This document shows positions 10,101 through 17,426 of a stretch of DNA of 64,000 bases, one piece after another. The notes beneath the pieces were generated by a model. The model had not been told where the DNA came from. It ran no database searches and saw only the letters and a list, made by a program, of their open reading frames with translations. This DNA comes from Lentzea albida (GTDB lineage Bacteria; Actinomycetota; Actinomycetes; Mycobacteriales; Pseudonocardiaceae): contig NZ_FOFV01000001.1 in the NCBI RefSeq assembly GCF_900111005.1, forward strand, positions 992,001 through 1,056,000, in the 5' to 3' direction. Each line of letters begins with the position of its first letter. The stretch's first letter is position 1. The position numbers and the translations under genes are program-made.

Positions 10101-13100
10101 CCGTGGTCGTGAACGGCAAGGGCGACAAGCAGCTGACGAACGTCGTCACCTCGGAGACGCCGGGGAACAACTGCGTGCCGAACTGCACGACGACGACCCC
10201 GGTGTCCGGCGTCGAGTTCGAGAAGGCGGTCGACCGGCAGTCGGCCAAGCCCGGCGACACCGTCAAGTACACGGTGACCGTGCGCAACACCGGCAAGACC
10301 CCGTTGCAGGGAGCCACGTTCACCGACGACCTGGCGAAGGTCCTGGACGACGCCGAGTGGGTTTCCGCTGAAGCCTCAACGGGTTCGGCGACCTTCACGG
10401 CTCCGCGGCTCACGTGGACCGGCGATCTCGCGGCCGGCGGCACGGCCACCGTCACCTACACGGTGAAGGTCGGCGACCCGGCGGACTTCAGGCTGGACAA
10501 CGTCATCACGTCGACCACGCCCGGCGCGAACTGCCCCGGCGGCGACAAGTGCTCGACCAGCACACCGATCGCCGGGCTGCGGATCGAGAAGTCCGACGAC
10601 CGCGACCAGGTCGTGCCCGGTGACACCGTGACCTACACGATCAAGGTCACCAACACCGGCCAGACCGTCCAAACAGGAGCGTCGTTCACCGACGACCTGA
10701 CGCAGGTCCTGGACGACGCGCGCTACAACGACGACGCGCAGGCCACGATCGGCGCCGTCGCGCTGGTGTGGCCGAGGCTGGAGTGGAAGGGCGACCTGCC
10801 GATCGGGGCCACCGCCACGATCACCTACACGGTGACGGTGAAGAACCCGAACCCCGGCGACAAGAGGCTCAACAACAAGATCACCTCGGACACGCCCGGC
10901 ACCAACTGCCCGCCGGGGTCCAAGGACCCGTCGTGCAGCACCGAGACGCCCGGCCGTGAGCTGACGATCGAGAAGAAGGTGGACCGGCAGCCCGCGAACC
11001 CCGGTGACCCGGTCACCTACACCGTGACGATCACCAACACCGGCCAGGTGCCGCTGACCGGCGCGAAGGTGACGGACGACCTGTCCGGCGTGCTCGACGA
11101 CGCCACGTGGGTGTCCGGGCAGGCGACTCCGGGTGCGGTGGCGCTCGTGGCACCGACGCTGACGTGGACCGGTGACCTCGCGGTCGGCGCCACGGCGACG
11201 GTGACGTACGTGGTCCGCGTCGACGACCCGATCAAGGGCGATCACGCGCTGGTCAACCGCGTCAGCACCGAGATCCCCGGCAACTGCCCGCCCGGCTCGA
11301 CGGATCCCCGTTGCGGCACCACGACCCCGTTGCCCGGCATGGAGATCGTGAAGGAGGTCGACCGGAAGTCCGCGAACCCCGGCGACACCGTCACCTACAC
11401 CGTGACCGTGCGGAACACGGGTCAGACCGAGCTGAACGCGTCGTTCCGCGACGACCTGACCCAGGTCCTCGACGACGCGACGTGGGGCGGCACGGACGCG
11501 GGCACGTTCACCTCGCCCGTGCTGACCTGGAACGGCACGCTGCCGGTCGGCGGGACCGCCACCATCAGGTACTCGGTCGTCGTGACCGGCAAGGGTGATC
11601 ACCAGCTGACGAACGTCGTCACGTCCGACACCCCCGGCAACAACTGCGTGCCGAACTGCACGACGACGACCCCGGTGTCCGGCGTGCAGATCACGAAGAC
11701 CGCCGAGCCGTCGTCGGCCAAGCCGGGCGACACCGTCACGTACACCGTGACCGTGCGGAACACCGGCAGGACCGTGCTCGACGCGTCGTTCCGCGACGAC
11801 CTGACCGGTGTGCTGGACGACGCCACGTGGATCGGCGCGAGCGCGGGCACGTTCGCCTCGCCCGTGCTGACCTGGTCCGGACAGCTGGCGGTGGACGGGA
11901 CGGCGACCGTCACGTACACGGTGAAGGTGACCGGCGCCGGCGACAAGCGGCTCAAGAACGTCGTGACGTCCGAGACGCCGGGCAACAACTGCGCCGACGG
12001 CTGCACGACGGACACGCCGGTCGCCTCGCTGAAACTCGTGAAGAGGTCCGAGCCCGCCACGGCGAAACCCGGTGACATCGTCAAGTACACGGTGACGATC
12101 TCCAACACCGGTCAGACGGTCCACAGTGGAATCTCCGTGACCGACGACCTGACCGGGGTGCTGGACGACGCGACCTGGAACGACGACCAGGTCCCCAGCG
12201 CGGGCACGCTGTCCTTCGCGGCACCGGAGCTGACGTGGACCGGTGACCTCGCGGTCGGGGCGTCGGTGACGGTCACGTACTCGGTGAAGGTCACGGGAGC
12301 GGGGGACAAGCGGCTGAAGAACGTGGTGTCGTCGGAGACCCCGGGCACCGACTGCTCGGAGGGCTGCACGACCGACACCCCGGTGGCGGGCCTCGCGATC
12401 GAGAAGGAGGTCTCGCCGGACAAGCCCGTGCCGGGTGACGTAGTGACCTACACGGTGACCGTGAAGAACACCGGCCAGACGGCCCAGAAGGCGTCGTTCC
12501 GCGACGACCTGACCGGCGTGCTGGACGACGCGACCTGGAACGACGACGCGGCGGCGACCGTGGGCGAAGTCGCCTACGCGGCTCCGGCGCTGACGTGGAC
12601 CGGTGACCTGCCGATCGGCTCGCAGGCCGTCATCACCTACTCGGTGAAGGTGACCGGCGACGGTGACCACAGGCTCACCAACGTCGTCACCTCGGACACG
12701 CCCGGCGGCAACTGCCCGCCGGGGTCGGCCGATCCGAAGTGCTCGACCTCGACCCCGTTGCCGGGCATGGAGGTCAGCAAGTCCGTCGACGTGAAGTCGG
12801 CCAAGCCCGGTGACACCGTGACGTACACCGTCGAGGTCGTGAACACCGGTCAGACCGACCTGCTCGGAGCCTCGTTCTCCGACGACCTGGGCAAGGTCCT
12901 GGACGACGCGACGTTCGGCACGTGGTCGGCTTCGGGTGGCACGGTGGCGGTCGCCGAGCCGACGCTGACGTGGACCGGCGATCTTCTGGTCGGCACCTCG
13001 GTGACCGTGACGTACACGGTCGTCGTGAAGAACCCGGTGACCGGTGACTTCAGCCTGGACAACGTCGTGACGACGAAGACACCGGGCGGCAAGTGCGTCG

Positions 13101-14650
13101 AGTGCGCGACCGTCACGCCGATCGCCGGGCTGAAGCTGGTGAAGAAGTCCGAGCCGGAGTCCGCCAAGCCGGGTGACACCGTCCGGTACACCGTGACGGT
13201 CACCAACACCGGCAAGACGGTCCACAGTGGAATCTCGGTCACCGACGACCTGTCCGGTGTGCTGGACGACGCCACCTGGATCGGCACGGACGCGGGCACG
13301 TTCACCTCGCCCGTGCTGACGTGGACGGGTGACCTCGCGGTCGGCGCGTCGGTGACGATCACGTACTCGGTGAAGGTGACCGGCGACGGCGACAAGCGGC
13401 TCAAGAACGCCGTGACGTCGGACGTGCCGGAGACCGACTGCTCGGACGGCTGCACCACGGACACCCCCGTCGCCGGCTTCCAGCTCGTGAAGAAGGCGGA
13501 CCGGACCGAGGCGAAGCCGGGGGAGAAGGTCACGTACACGATCGTCGTGAAGAACACCGGCGCCACCGTGTTGCAGGACGCCACGTTCGTCGACGACATG
13601 ACCGAGGTGCTCGACGACGCCACCTACAACGGCGACGCGGCCTCGACCTCGGGCTTCGCGACCTACGCCGAGCCGAAGCTGACGTGGAAGGGCACGCTCG
13701 GGCAGGGCGCCGAGGCGACGGTCCGGTACTCCGTGACCGTCACGAGCAAGGGCGACCTGCGGCTGAAGAACGTCGTCACGTCCGACACCCCCGGCTCGAA
13801 CTGCCGCGACGGCTGCTCGGTCGAGGTCCTCGTGCCGCGGCTGGAGATCGTGAAGAAGGTGGACGTGGCGTCGGCCAAGCCCGGCGACCTCGTCACCTAC
13901 ACCGTGACGGTCACGAACACGGGCCAGACCGCGTTGCCGGCGGCGAGCTTCGTCGACGACCTGAGCGGCGTGCTCGACGACGCGTCCTTCGTGGACACGA
14001 GCGCCGGCGCGTTCACCGCGCCGAAGCTCACGTGGACCGGCGAACTCGCCGTCGGGGCCACGAGGTCGGTCACGTACCGGGTGCGGGTGAACGACCCGCC
14101 GACCGGTGACTTCCGCCTCCGCAACGTGGTCACGTCCGGCACGCCGTCGAACTGCCCCGGCGAGGAGTGCGGCACCGAGACCCCGGTGTCGGGCCTGGAG
14201 GTCGTCAAGAAGGCGGACCGGACCGAGGCGAAACCGGGCGACCGGATCACCTACACCGTGACCGTCCGGAACACGGGCCGGACGCCGGTCGAGGCCTCGT
14301 TCAGCGACTCGCTGGCCGACGTGCTGAAGCACGCGACCTGGGACGGCACCGACGCGGGCACCTTCGCGTCACCGGTGCTGACCTGGTCCGGCGAGCTGGC
14401 GGTCGGGGCCACGGCCACGATCACGTACCGGGTGACCGCGACCGGGCCCGGCGAGCTGCGCAACGTCGTGACCTCGGACGTGCCGGGCTCGAACTGCAAG
14501 CCGGGCGGGTCCGACCCGAGGTGCTCGGCGACGGTGAAGGTGCGGCAGGACCCGCCGATCGCGTGGACCGGTTTCCCGGCACTGCCCCTGGCGGCGTTCG
14601 GCCTGGTCCTGGTGCTCGCGGGCGTGCTGCTGAGGAGGAGGAACGCGTAG
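7145..14650 (+). CDS. Giant secreted surface protein: CshA-like, GEVED, 17 DUF11 repeats, sortase-like tail
   Basis: A 2501-residue secreted protein. ATG 7145 follows GAGGAG. A signal peptide ends near LPAQA (residue 23). A CshA-fibril-like domain (about 75-240, NRGTLTFSFNRPV) and a GEVED domain (about 240-412, ending DSGEVEDYRLP) precede 17 DUF11-type beta-sandwich repeats of about 115-125 residues (413-2466). Each repeat carries a version of NPGDTVTYTVTVTNTG, then DDLTxVLDDATW, LTWTG and a Cys-pair linker. The tail is PPIAWTG, a hydrophobic helix and RRRNA, which looks like a cell-wall sorting signal with a non-consensus motif. DUF11 arrays usually form extended adhesin stalks, so an aerial-surface or attachment role is inferred. 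Very long antisense frames here are GC shadow. Confidence 0.92.
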   Translation: MRAALLALLLVVSATTFSLPAQAYQSHAAGSWSTSSALPATNASARSTLSSGTQVTASVSGANVRLTTLNSPPGDRGAVPGNFRPQIPANTALIGLTAAAAGCAAFVDCFNRGTLTFSFNRPVRDPVLHIAGSGATVGNTGSTHVAHTLTTPGVTLDGPLAGATNMTIGQNGTRIEAPNRNLNVLCNSNGARLAPASCGSVKLNGTISSVSFQIDMLTNSSTPTDDFYVAGVSVDEDFGDAPASYDAGSAASHTIGDLVMGSGVSADNPATINTGSVTPSPKAVAAGADNNTPNGDDLDDGVAAFPRLARSDAGEDYSVRVALSGASQPGRTCAWIDFNGNDTFDSGNERACTDFPAGATSVTITWKIPGSIRCGTTYARFRASYNVDQVRNEKGLADSGEVEDYRLPVECLDIKKSTTKTTANPGEQVPYTVTITNSGATDVTGLSVSDDLTQVLDDATFNNDQAATSGSISYTAPKLTWSGDIGKGRTVTLTYSVTVKNPITGDHQLRNAVVSSAGNCLAGSTDPDCSTTVNTPGVKIEKSVDRQAANPGDTVTYTVKVTNTGKTPLNAMFADDLTKVLDDATWGSATASSGTANFVSPTLTWTGALAVGASATVTYTVVVTGKGDKQLTNVVTSETPGNNCVPSCTTDTPVSGITFEKKADKQSANPGETVTYTVTVTNTGRTPWQGATFTDDLARVLDDAEWVSAAASSGTAEFTAPKLTWTGNLPVGGSATVTYAVKVTNPVQGDFQLANAITSTTPGGNCPPGSTDPKCGTTTPVAGLKIEKSVDRQSANPGDTVTYTVKVTNTGKTALNATFSDDLSKVLDDADWIGTSAGTFTSPVLTWNGSLAVGGSATVTYSVKVTGKGDHLLDNVITSTTPGSNCPEGSADADCRTSTPVSGVEIKKGVDRQSANPGDTVKYTVTVRNTGKTASTPSFIDDLTQVLDDATWGSVTASSGTADFAAPKLTWTGPLAPGEAATITYTVVVNGKGDKQLTNVVTSETPGNNCVPNCTTTTPVSGVEFEKAVDRQSAKPGDTVKYTVTVRNTGKTPLQGATFTDDLAKVLDDAEWVSAEASTGSATFTAPRLTWTGDLAAGGTATVTYTVKVGDPADFRLDNVITSTTPGANCPGGDKCSTSTPIAGLRIEKSDDRDQVVPGDTVTYTIKVTNTGQTVQTGASFTDDLTQVLDDARYNDDAQATIGAVALVWPRLEWKGDLPIGATATITYTVTVKNPNPGDKRLNNKITSDTPGTNCPPGSKDPSCSTETPGRELTIEKKVDRQPANPGDPVTYTVTITNTGQVPLTGAKVTDDLSGVLDDATWVSGQATPGAVALVAPTLTWTGDLAVGATATVTYVVRVDDPIKGDHALVNRVSTEIPGNCPPGSTDPRCGTTTPLPGMEIVKEVDRKSANPGDTVTYTVTVRNTGQTELNASFRDDLTQVLDDATWGGTDAGTFTSPVLTWNGTLPVGGTATIRYSVVVTGKGDHQLTNVVTSDTPGNNCVPNCTTTTPVSGVQITKTAEPSSAKPGDTVTYTVTVRNTGRTVLDASFRDDLTGVLDDATWIGASAGTFASPVLTWSGQLAVDGTATVTYTVKVTGAGDKRLKNVVTSETPGNNCADGCTTDTPVASLKLVKRSEPATAKPGDIVKYTVTISNTGQTVHSGISVTDDLTGVLDDATWNDDQVPSAGTLSFAAPELTWTGDLAVGASVTVTYSVKVTGAGDKRLKNVVSSETPGTDCSEGCTTDTPVAGLAIEKEVSPDKPVPGDVVTYTVTVKNTGQTAQKASFRDDLTGVLDDATWNDDAAATVGEVAYAAPALTWTGDLPIGSQAVITYSVKVTGDGDHRLTNVVTSDTPGGNCPPGSADPKCSTSTPLPGMEVSKSVDVKSAKPGDTVTYTVEVVNTGQTDLLGASFSDDLGKVLDDATFGTWSASGGTVAVAEPTLTWTGDLLVGTSVTVTYTVVVKNPVTGDFSLDNVVTTKTPGGKCVECATVTPIAGLKLVKKSEPESAKPGDTVRYTVTVTNTGKTVHSGISVTDDLSGVLDDATWIGTDAGTFTSPVLTWTGDLAVGASVTITYSVKVTGDGDKRLKNAVTSDVPETDCSDGCTTDTPVAGFQLVKKADRTEAKPGEKVTYTIVVKNTGATVLQDATFVDDMTEVLDDATYNGDAASTSGFATYAEPKLTWKGTLGQGAEATVRYSVTVTSKGDLRLKNVVTSDTPGSNCRDGCSVEVLVPRLEIVKKVDVASAKPGDLVTYTVTVTNTGQTALPAASFVDDLSGVLDDASFVDTSAGAFTAPKLTWTGELAVGATRSVTYRVRVNDPPTGDFRLRNVVTSGTPSNCPGEECGTETPVSGLEVVKKADRTEAKPGDRITYTVTVRNTGRTPVEASFSDSLADVLKHATWDGTDAGTFASPVLTWSGELAVGATATITYRVTATGPGELRNVVTSDVPGSNCKPGGSDPRCSATVKVRQDPPIAWTGFPALPLAAFGLVLVLAGVLLRRRNA
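8381..14540 (+). repeat. Array of 17 coding repeats (about 345-385 bp each)
   Basis: Repeats start near 8381, 8756, 9113, 9494, 9856, 10210, 10576, 10960, 11338, 11683, 12029, 12392, 12767, 13130, 13478, 13840 and 14196. Most are closed by a linker with two Cys residues, either nine apart (NCPPGSTDPKC) or three apart (NCVPNC, DCSEGC). Some segments are identical at DNA level between non-adjacent repeats, for example 47 nt at 10166-10212 and 11639-11685, indicating recent duplication or gene conversion. Confidence 0.9.
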
Positions 14651-14657
14651 CCGTGGC

Positions 14658-14678
14658 GGCCCGGCGCTCGTCCGGGCC
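14658..14678. terminator. GC hairpin between convergent genes
   Basis: GGCCCGG (14658-14664) and CCGGGCC (14672-14678) form a 7-bp stem with a 7-nt loop in the 34-bp gap between the giant gene and the DUF4873 gene. It may serve both directions; there is no U tract. Confidence 0.55.
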
Positions 14679-14684
14679 TCCCCG

Positions 14685-14999
14685 CTAGTGCTCGACCGGC
14701 TCCTCGATCCGGTAGGGCGGGGTGGACGTGCCACCGACCCGGTAGCGGCCCCACGGGTCCTGGTCGGTGAGCGTCCCCTCCGCCTCGCCGGTGGGGGTGC
14801 GCAGCACCGCCTTGCGGGCGCCCCCTTCGACGCGGCTCGTGACGTCGTCGCTGGCCTTCACGCGCCCGTACCAGTGGTAGCGGCCGTCGATCGGCTGGAA
14901 GTAGCCCCGGAGGTCGACCTCGACCGGGACCGCGTCCTCGCCGAACACCAGGACCGCGGAGCCGCTGTAACCCTCTTCGTCGTGCTCGTGCTCGCTCAT
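14685..14999 (-). CDS. DUF4873 domain protein
   Basis: A 104-residue protein that matches, from memory, DUF4873: an acidic N-terminus (MSEHEHDEEGYSG), then beta-rich VEVDLRGYFQPIDGRYHWYGR and a C-terminal DPWGRYRVGG. The domain is often fused to or encoded near flavin monooxygenases and other oxygenases in actinobacteria; its function is unknown. ATG 14999 overlaps the TetR stop by one base (TGATG), so the two genes are translationally coupled. A diiron oxygenase gene lies across the divergent promoter, which fits an oxygenase-linked role. Confidence 0.65.
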   Translation of the reverse strand: MSEHEHDEEGYSGSAVLVFGEDAVPVEVDLRGYFQPIDGRYHWYGRVKASDDVTSRVEGGARKAVLRTPTGEAEGTLTDQDPWGRYRVGGTSTPPYRIEEPVEH

Positions 15000-15682
15000 C
15001 AATCAACCAATCGGAGAGGCGTGAGGGGTTGTCCGGGGTCCGCCTGGATGCCCGCCGACCGCAGCAGCCCGTCGATGGCGTGCCAGATCAGCGTGGCGAG
15101 GTAGTCGCTGAGGTTCGCGCGGGACATGGTCTGGCGGTCGAGCCACCAGTCGCCCGCGTTCTGCACCATGCCGACGAGCGCGTGCGCCCACGGCTCGGCG
15201 CCGCCGGAGTCCATGTCGAACGAGCGCAGGTAGTCGCCGAGGATCCGGGCCAGGGTCGTCGCGATGAGGTTCTTGTCCTCCGCGACCAGGTCCTTCTCCA
15301 CCGGCCGGTCGACGAACGAGCCCTTGACCACGAACTTGTAGAGGTTCGGGTTCTCCTCGATCACCGACAGGTAGGCGTCGACGATGCCCGCGATGCGGCC
15401 GCGGATCGGCCCGTCGGCGACCAGGGCCGGGCCCATGCGGTCCATCAGCAGTTCGGTGGCCTTCTGGCCCACTGCCAGGTACAGGTCGGACTTGTCGGTG
15501 AAGTGCCGGTACAGCACCGGCTTGCTGACGCCGGCCTCCGCGGCCACGTCGTCCATGCCGACGTCCGGGCCCTTCCTCGCCACGGCGGCGATCGTGGCCT
15601 CCACGAACTCCGCCCTGCGCTGCTCGCGGTGACCCTTCCACCGCTCCCGTCGCGCGTCCGGCCCCTTGACAGTACGTGCCAT
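14999..15682 (-). CDS. TetR-family regulator divergent from the AurF-type oxygenase
   Basis: A 227-residue TetR protein. The helix-turn-helix is DVGMDDVAAEAGVSKPVLYRHFTDKSDLY (residues about 38-66); the C-terminal ligand domain has no recognisable subfamily motif. ATG 15682 (MARTVKGPDARR) is chosen; the 14-codon extension to 15724 would run through the operator region. It is coupled to the DUF4873 gene and divergent from the AurF-like gene across 61 bp that hold two operator-like repeats, so it probably represses both sides and itself. It is distinct from the FasR-type TetR nearby, which has a different ligand domain. Confidence 0.9.
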   Translation of the reverse strand: MARTVKGPDARRERWKGHREQRRAEFVEATIAAVARKGPDVGMDDVAAEAGVSKPVLYRHFTDKSDLYLAVGQKATELLMDRMGPALVADGPIRGRIAGIVDAYLSVIEENPNLYKFVVKGSFVDRPVEKDLVAEDKNLIATTLARILGDYLRSFDMDSGGAEPWAHALVGMVQNAGDWWLDRQTMSRANLSDYLATLIWHAIDGLLRSAGIQADPGQPLTPLRLVD

Positions 15683-15699
15683 GTGACGCACGCTACCAG

Positions 15700-15731
15700 A
15701 AGTAACCGTTACCTCAAGTAACACTTACCGG
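15700..15731. promoter_or_regulatory. Two tandem TetR operator-like sites
   Basis: A 16-bp direct repeat reads AAGTAACCGTTACCTC at 15700-15715 and AAGTAACACTTACCGG at 15716-15731. Each copy contains an inverted repeat, GTAACCGTTAC (15702-15712) and GTAACACTTAC (15718-15728). The position between the TetR and AurF-like start codons makes them strong candidate binding sites for this TetR. Confidence 0.75.
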
Positions 15732-15743
15732 GGAGGGCAACCG

Positions 15744-16631
15744 ATGAGGGTCGCCGATCGGGAGAAGACCGCGGAGAGGCTGCTCAAGTCGTCCGCCGAG
15801 AAGTTCTACGACCCCGAGGTGGACATCGACTGGTCCGCACCTCTGGCCGAAGGCCTCTTCTACATCCCTGAAAAGCGCATTTCGCTCTACGGCACGCCTC
15901 TCTACGACTCGCTCACGCAGGAGCAGCGCATCGAGCTGTCGAAGCACGAGCTGGCGTCCATCGCGTCCGTGGGCCTGTGGTTCGAGCTGCTGCTCATGCA
16001 GATGCTGGTCAAGATGGTCTACAACACCGACCCGACCTCGCGGCACGCCCAGTACGCGCTGACCGAGGTCGCCGACGAGTGCCGTCATTCGACGATGTTC
16101 GCGCGCCTGGTCGAGCGGATCGGCTGCCCGGCCTACGGGCCGACGAAGCACACGCACCGCATGGGCAAGCTGCTGCCGATCATCGGCTACGGCCCTGCGA
16201 TGTACGGCTCGATCCTGGTCGCCGAGGAGATCCTCGACCGGCTGCAGCGCGAGGCGATGACCGACGAGACCGTCCAGCCGATCGTGCGGATGGTGAACCG
16301 GATCCACGTGCTCGAGGAGGCCCGCCACGTGCGGTTCGCCCGCGAGGAGCTCCAGCGGGGCATGGCCGGGCTCAAGGGCTACGAGAAGCCGTACCAGAAG
16401 TGGCTGATCGGGTACGTGTCGATGATGATCACGCGCGCGATCATCAACCCGCAGGTGTACGCGGCCGTCGGCCTGGACGTGCGCGAGGCGCACCGCCAGG
16501 CGCTCGGCAACCCGAAGTTCCAGGAGACCATCCGCTGGTCGGGGGAGCGGATCATGTCGTTCCTGGATGAGGCCGGACTCGTCGGAAAGCCGGGGATGCG
16601 CTCGTGGCGCCGCTCGTTCTTGATCGGCTGA
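15744..16631 (+). CDS. AurF-family diiron oxygenase
   Basis: A 295-residue member of the AurF family (PF11583), non-haem diiron enzymes of which AurF N-oxygenates p-aminobenzoate. Helical segments carry the expected acid/His ligands: QRIELSKHELASIASVG, ALTEVADECRHSTMFARL (E..C.H), VAEEILDRLQ and HVLEEARHVRFAREEL (EE..H). No partner gene indicates the substrate; mycobacterial and pseudonocardial relatives are often linked to lipid metabolism, so aryl-amine oxidation should not be assumed. ATG 15744 follows GGGGAGGG. The downstream hydrolase overlaps its end by 28 nt, suggesting one transcript under the TetR operators. Confidence 0.88.
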   Translation: MRVADREKTAERLLKSSAEKFYDPEVDIDWSAPLAEGLFYIPEKRISLYGTPLYDSLTQEQRIELSKHELASIASVGLWFELLLMQMLVKMVYNTDPTSRHAQYALTEVADECRHSTMFARLVERIGCPAYGPTKHTHRMGKLLPIIGYGPAMYGSILVAEEILDRLQREAMTDETVQPIVRMVNRIHVLEEARHVRFAREELQRGMAGLKGYEKPYQKWLIGYVSMMITRAIINPQVYAAVGLDVREAHRQALGNPKFQETIRWSGERIMSFLDEAGLVGKPGMRSWRRSFLIG

Positions 16632-17389
16632 ACGTCGTCACGTCGGGGCCTTCGTCCTCCGACGTGACCGCCGTCCTGCTGCACGGCTGGACCATGGACC
16701 TCACGACGTGGGACCGCGTCGCCGCCGCACTGCCCGGCCGGGTCGTGCGCTACGACGTGCGCGGTCACGGGCTCTCGGCGGGCACCGGCACCGGGACCAT
16801 CGCGGACCTCGCGGACGACCTGGCGGCCGTGCTGGACAGGCACGTCCCCACCGGGCGGATCGTGCTGGCCGGCCACTCGCTGGGCGGCATGACGATCATG
16901 GCGCTCGCCGAGCAGCGCCCCGAGCTGTTCGAGCGCGTCTCGGGCGTGGCGCTGATCGCCACGTCGTGCGGGAACCTGCCGCGGCAGAGCGCGGTGGAGC
17001 GACTTGCGGGGAAGTGGCTGGTCAAGCGGCCCAAGGTCGGGTTCGGGCGGGTGCTCGCGCCGGGTCTGCGGGTGACGTTCGGGCGTCGTCCGCGCTGGGC
17101 CGACGTGCGGGCCGCCGCGGCGATGGCCGGGAACACGTCCGGCGAGGCGTTCGTCGGGATCCGCGAGGAGTTGACGCTGCACCAGCGGCGCGAGGCGCTG
17201 GCCGTGCTGTCGGACGTCCCGACCGTCGTGATGGCGGGGTCGTGGGACGTGCTGACGCCCATGCGGCACTCACGGGTGCTCGCCGAGGCGCTGCCGTCGG
17301 CGCGGTTCGTGATCTACCCGAAGACCGGGCACATGCTGCCGCTCGAACGCTCCGAGGACGTGGCCAGACGGATCGCCGCGCTGATGTGA
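16604..17389 (+). CDS. Alpha/beta hydrolase downstream of the AurF-type oxygenase
   Basis: A 261-residue alpha/beta hydrolase: oxyanion loop LLHGWTMDLTTWD, nucleophile elbow GHSLGG, acid in AGSWDVLTP and His in PKTGHMLPLERSE. The substrate is unknown. GTG 16604 places the first 28 nt inside the AurF-like gene, which implies translational coupling. Together with the divergent TetR/DUF4873 pair it forms a four-gene unit, possibly for oxidation followed by hydrolysis of an ester or lipid. The gene ends at a strong terminator shared with the convergent fasR gene. Confidence 0.82.
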   Translation: MAPLVLDRLNVVTSGPSSSDVTAVLLHGWTMDLTTWDRVAAALPGRVVRYDVRGHGLSAGTGTGTIADLADDLAAVLDRHVPTGRIVLAGHSLGGMTIMALAEQRPELFERVSGVALIATSCGNLPRQSAVERLAGKWLVKRPKVGFGRVLAPGLRVTFGRRPRWADVRAAAAMAGNTSGEAFVGIREELTLHQRREALAVLSDVPTVVMAGSWDVLTPMRHSRVLAEALPSARFVIYPKTGHMLPLERSEDVARRIAALM

Positions 17390-17390
17390 G

Positions 17391-17419
17391 AAAGGGCCCG
17401 CGCCGAGCGGGCCCTTTTT
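17391..17419. terminator. Bidirectional intrinsic terminator
   Basis: AAAGGGCCCGC (17391-17401), loop GCCGA, GCGGGCCCTTT (17407-17417) then TTC: an 11-bp stem with a U run on the plus strand and an A run that serves the minus strand. It separates the hydrolase from fasR. Confidence 0.92.
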
Positions 17420-17426
17420 CGCGTCG

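Noticed and set aside
10376-14332. 1318-codon open frame antisense to the giant repeat gene
   Set aside because: Composition (Arg, Gly, His, Val) is that of a codon-position shadow, and the sense strand shows recognisable domains over the same bases. The 933-codon antisense frame at 6956-9757 is rejected for the same reason.
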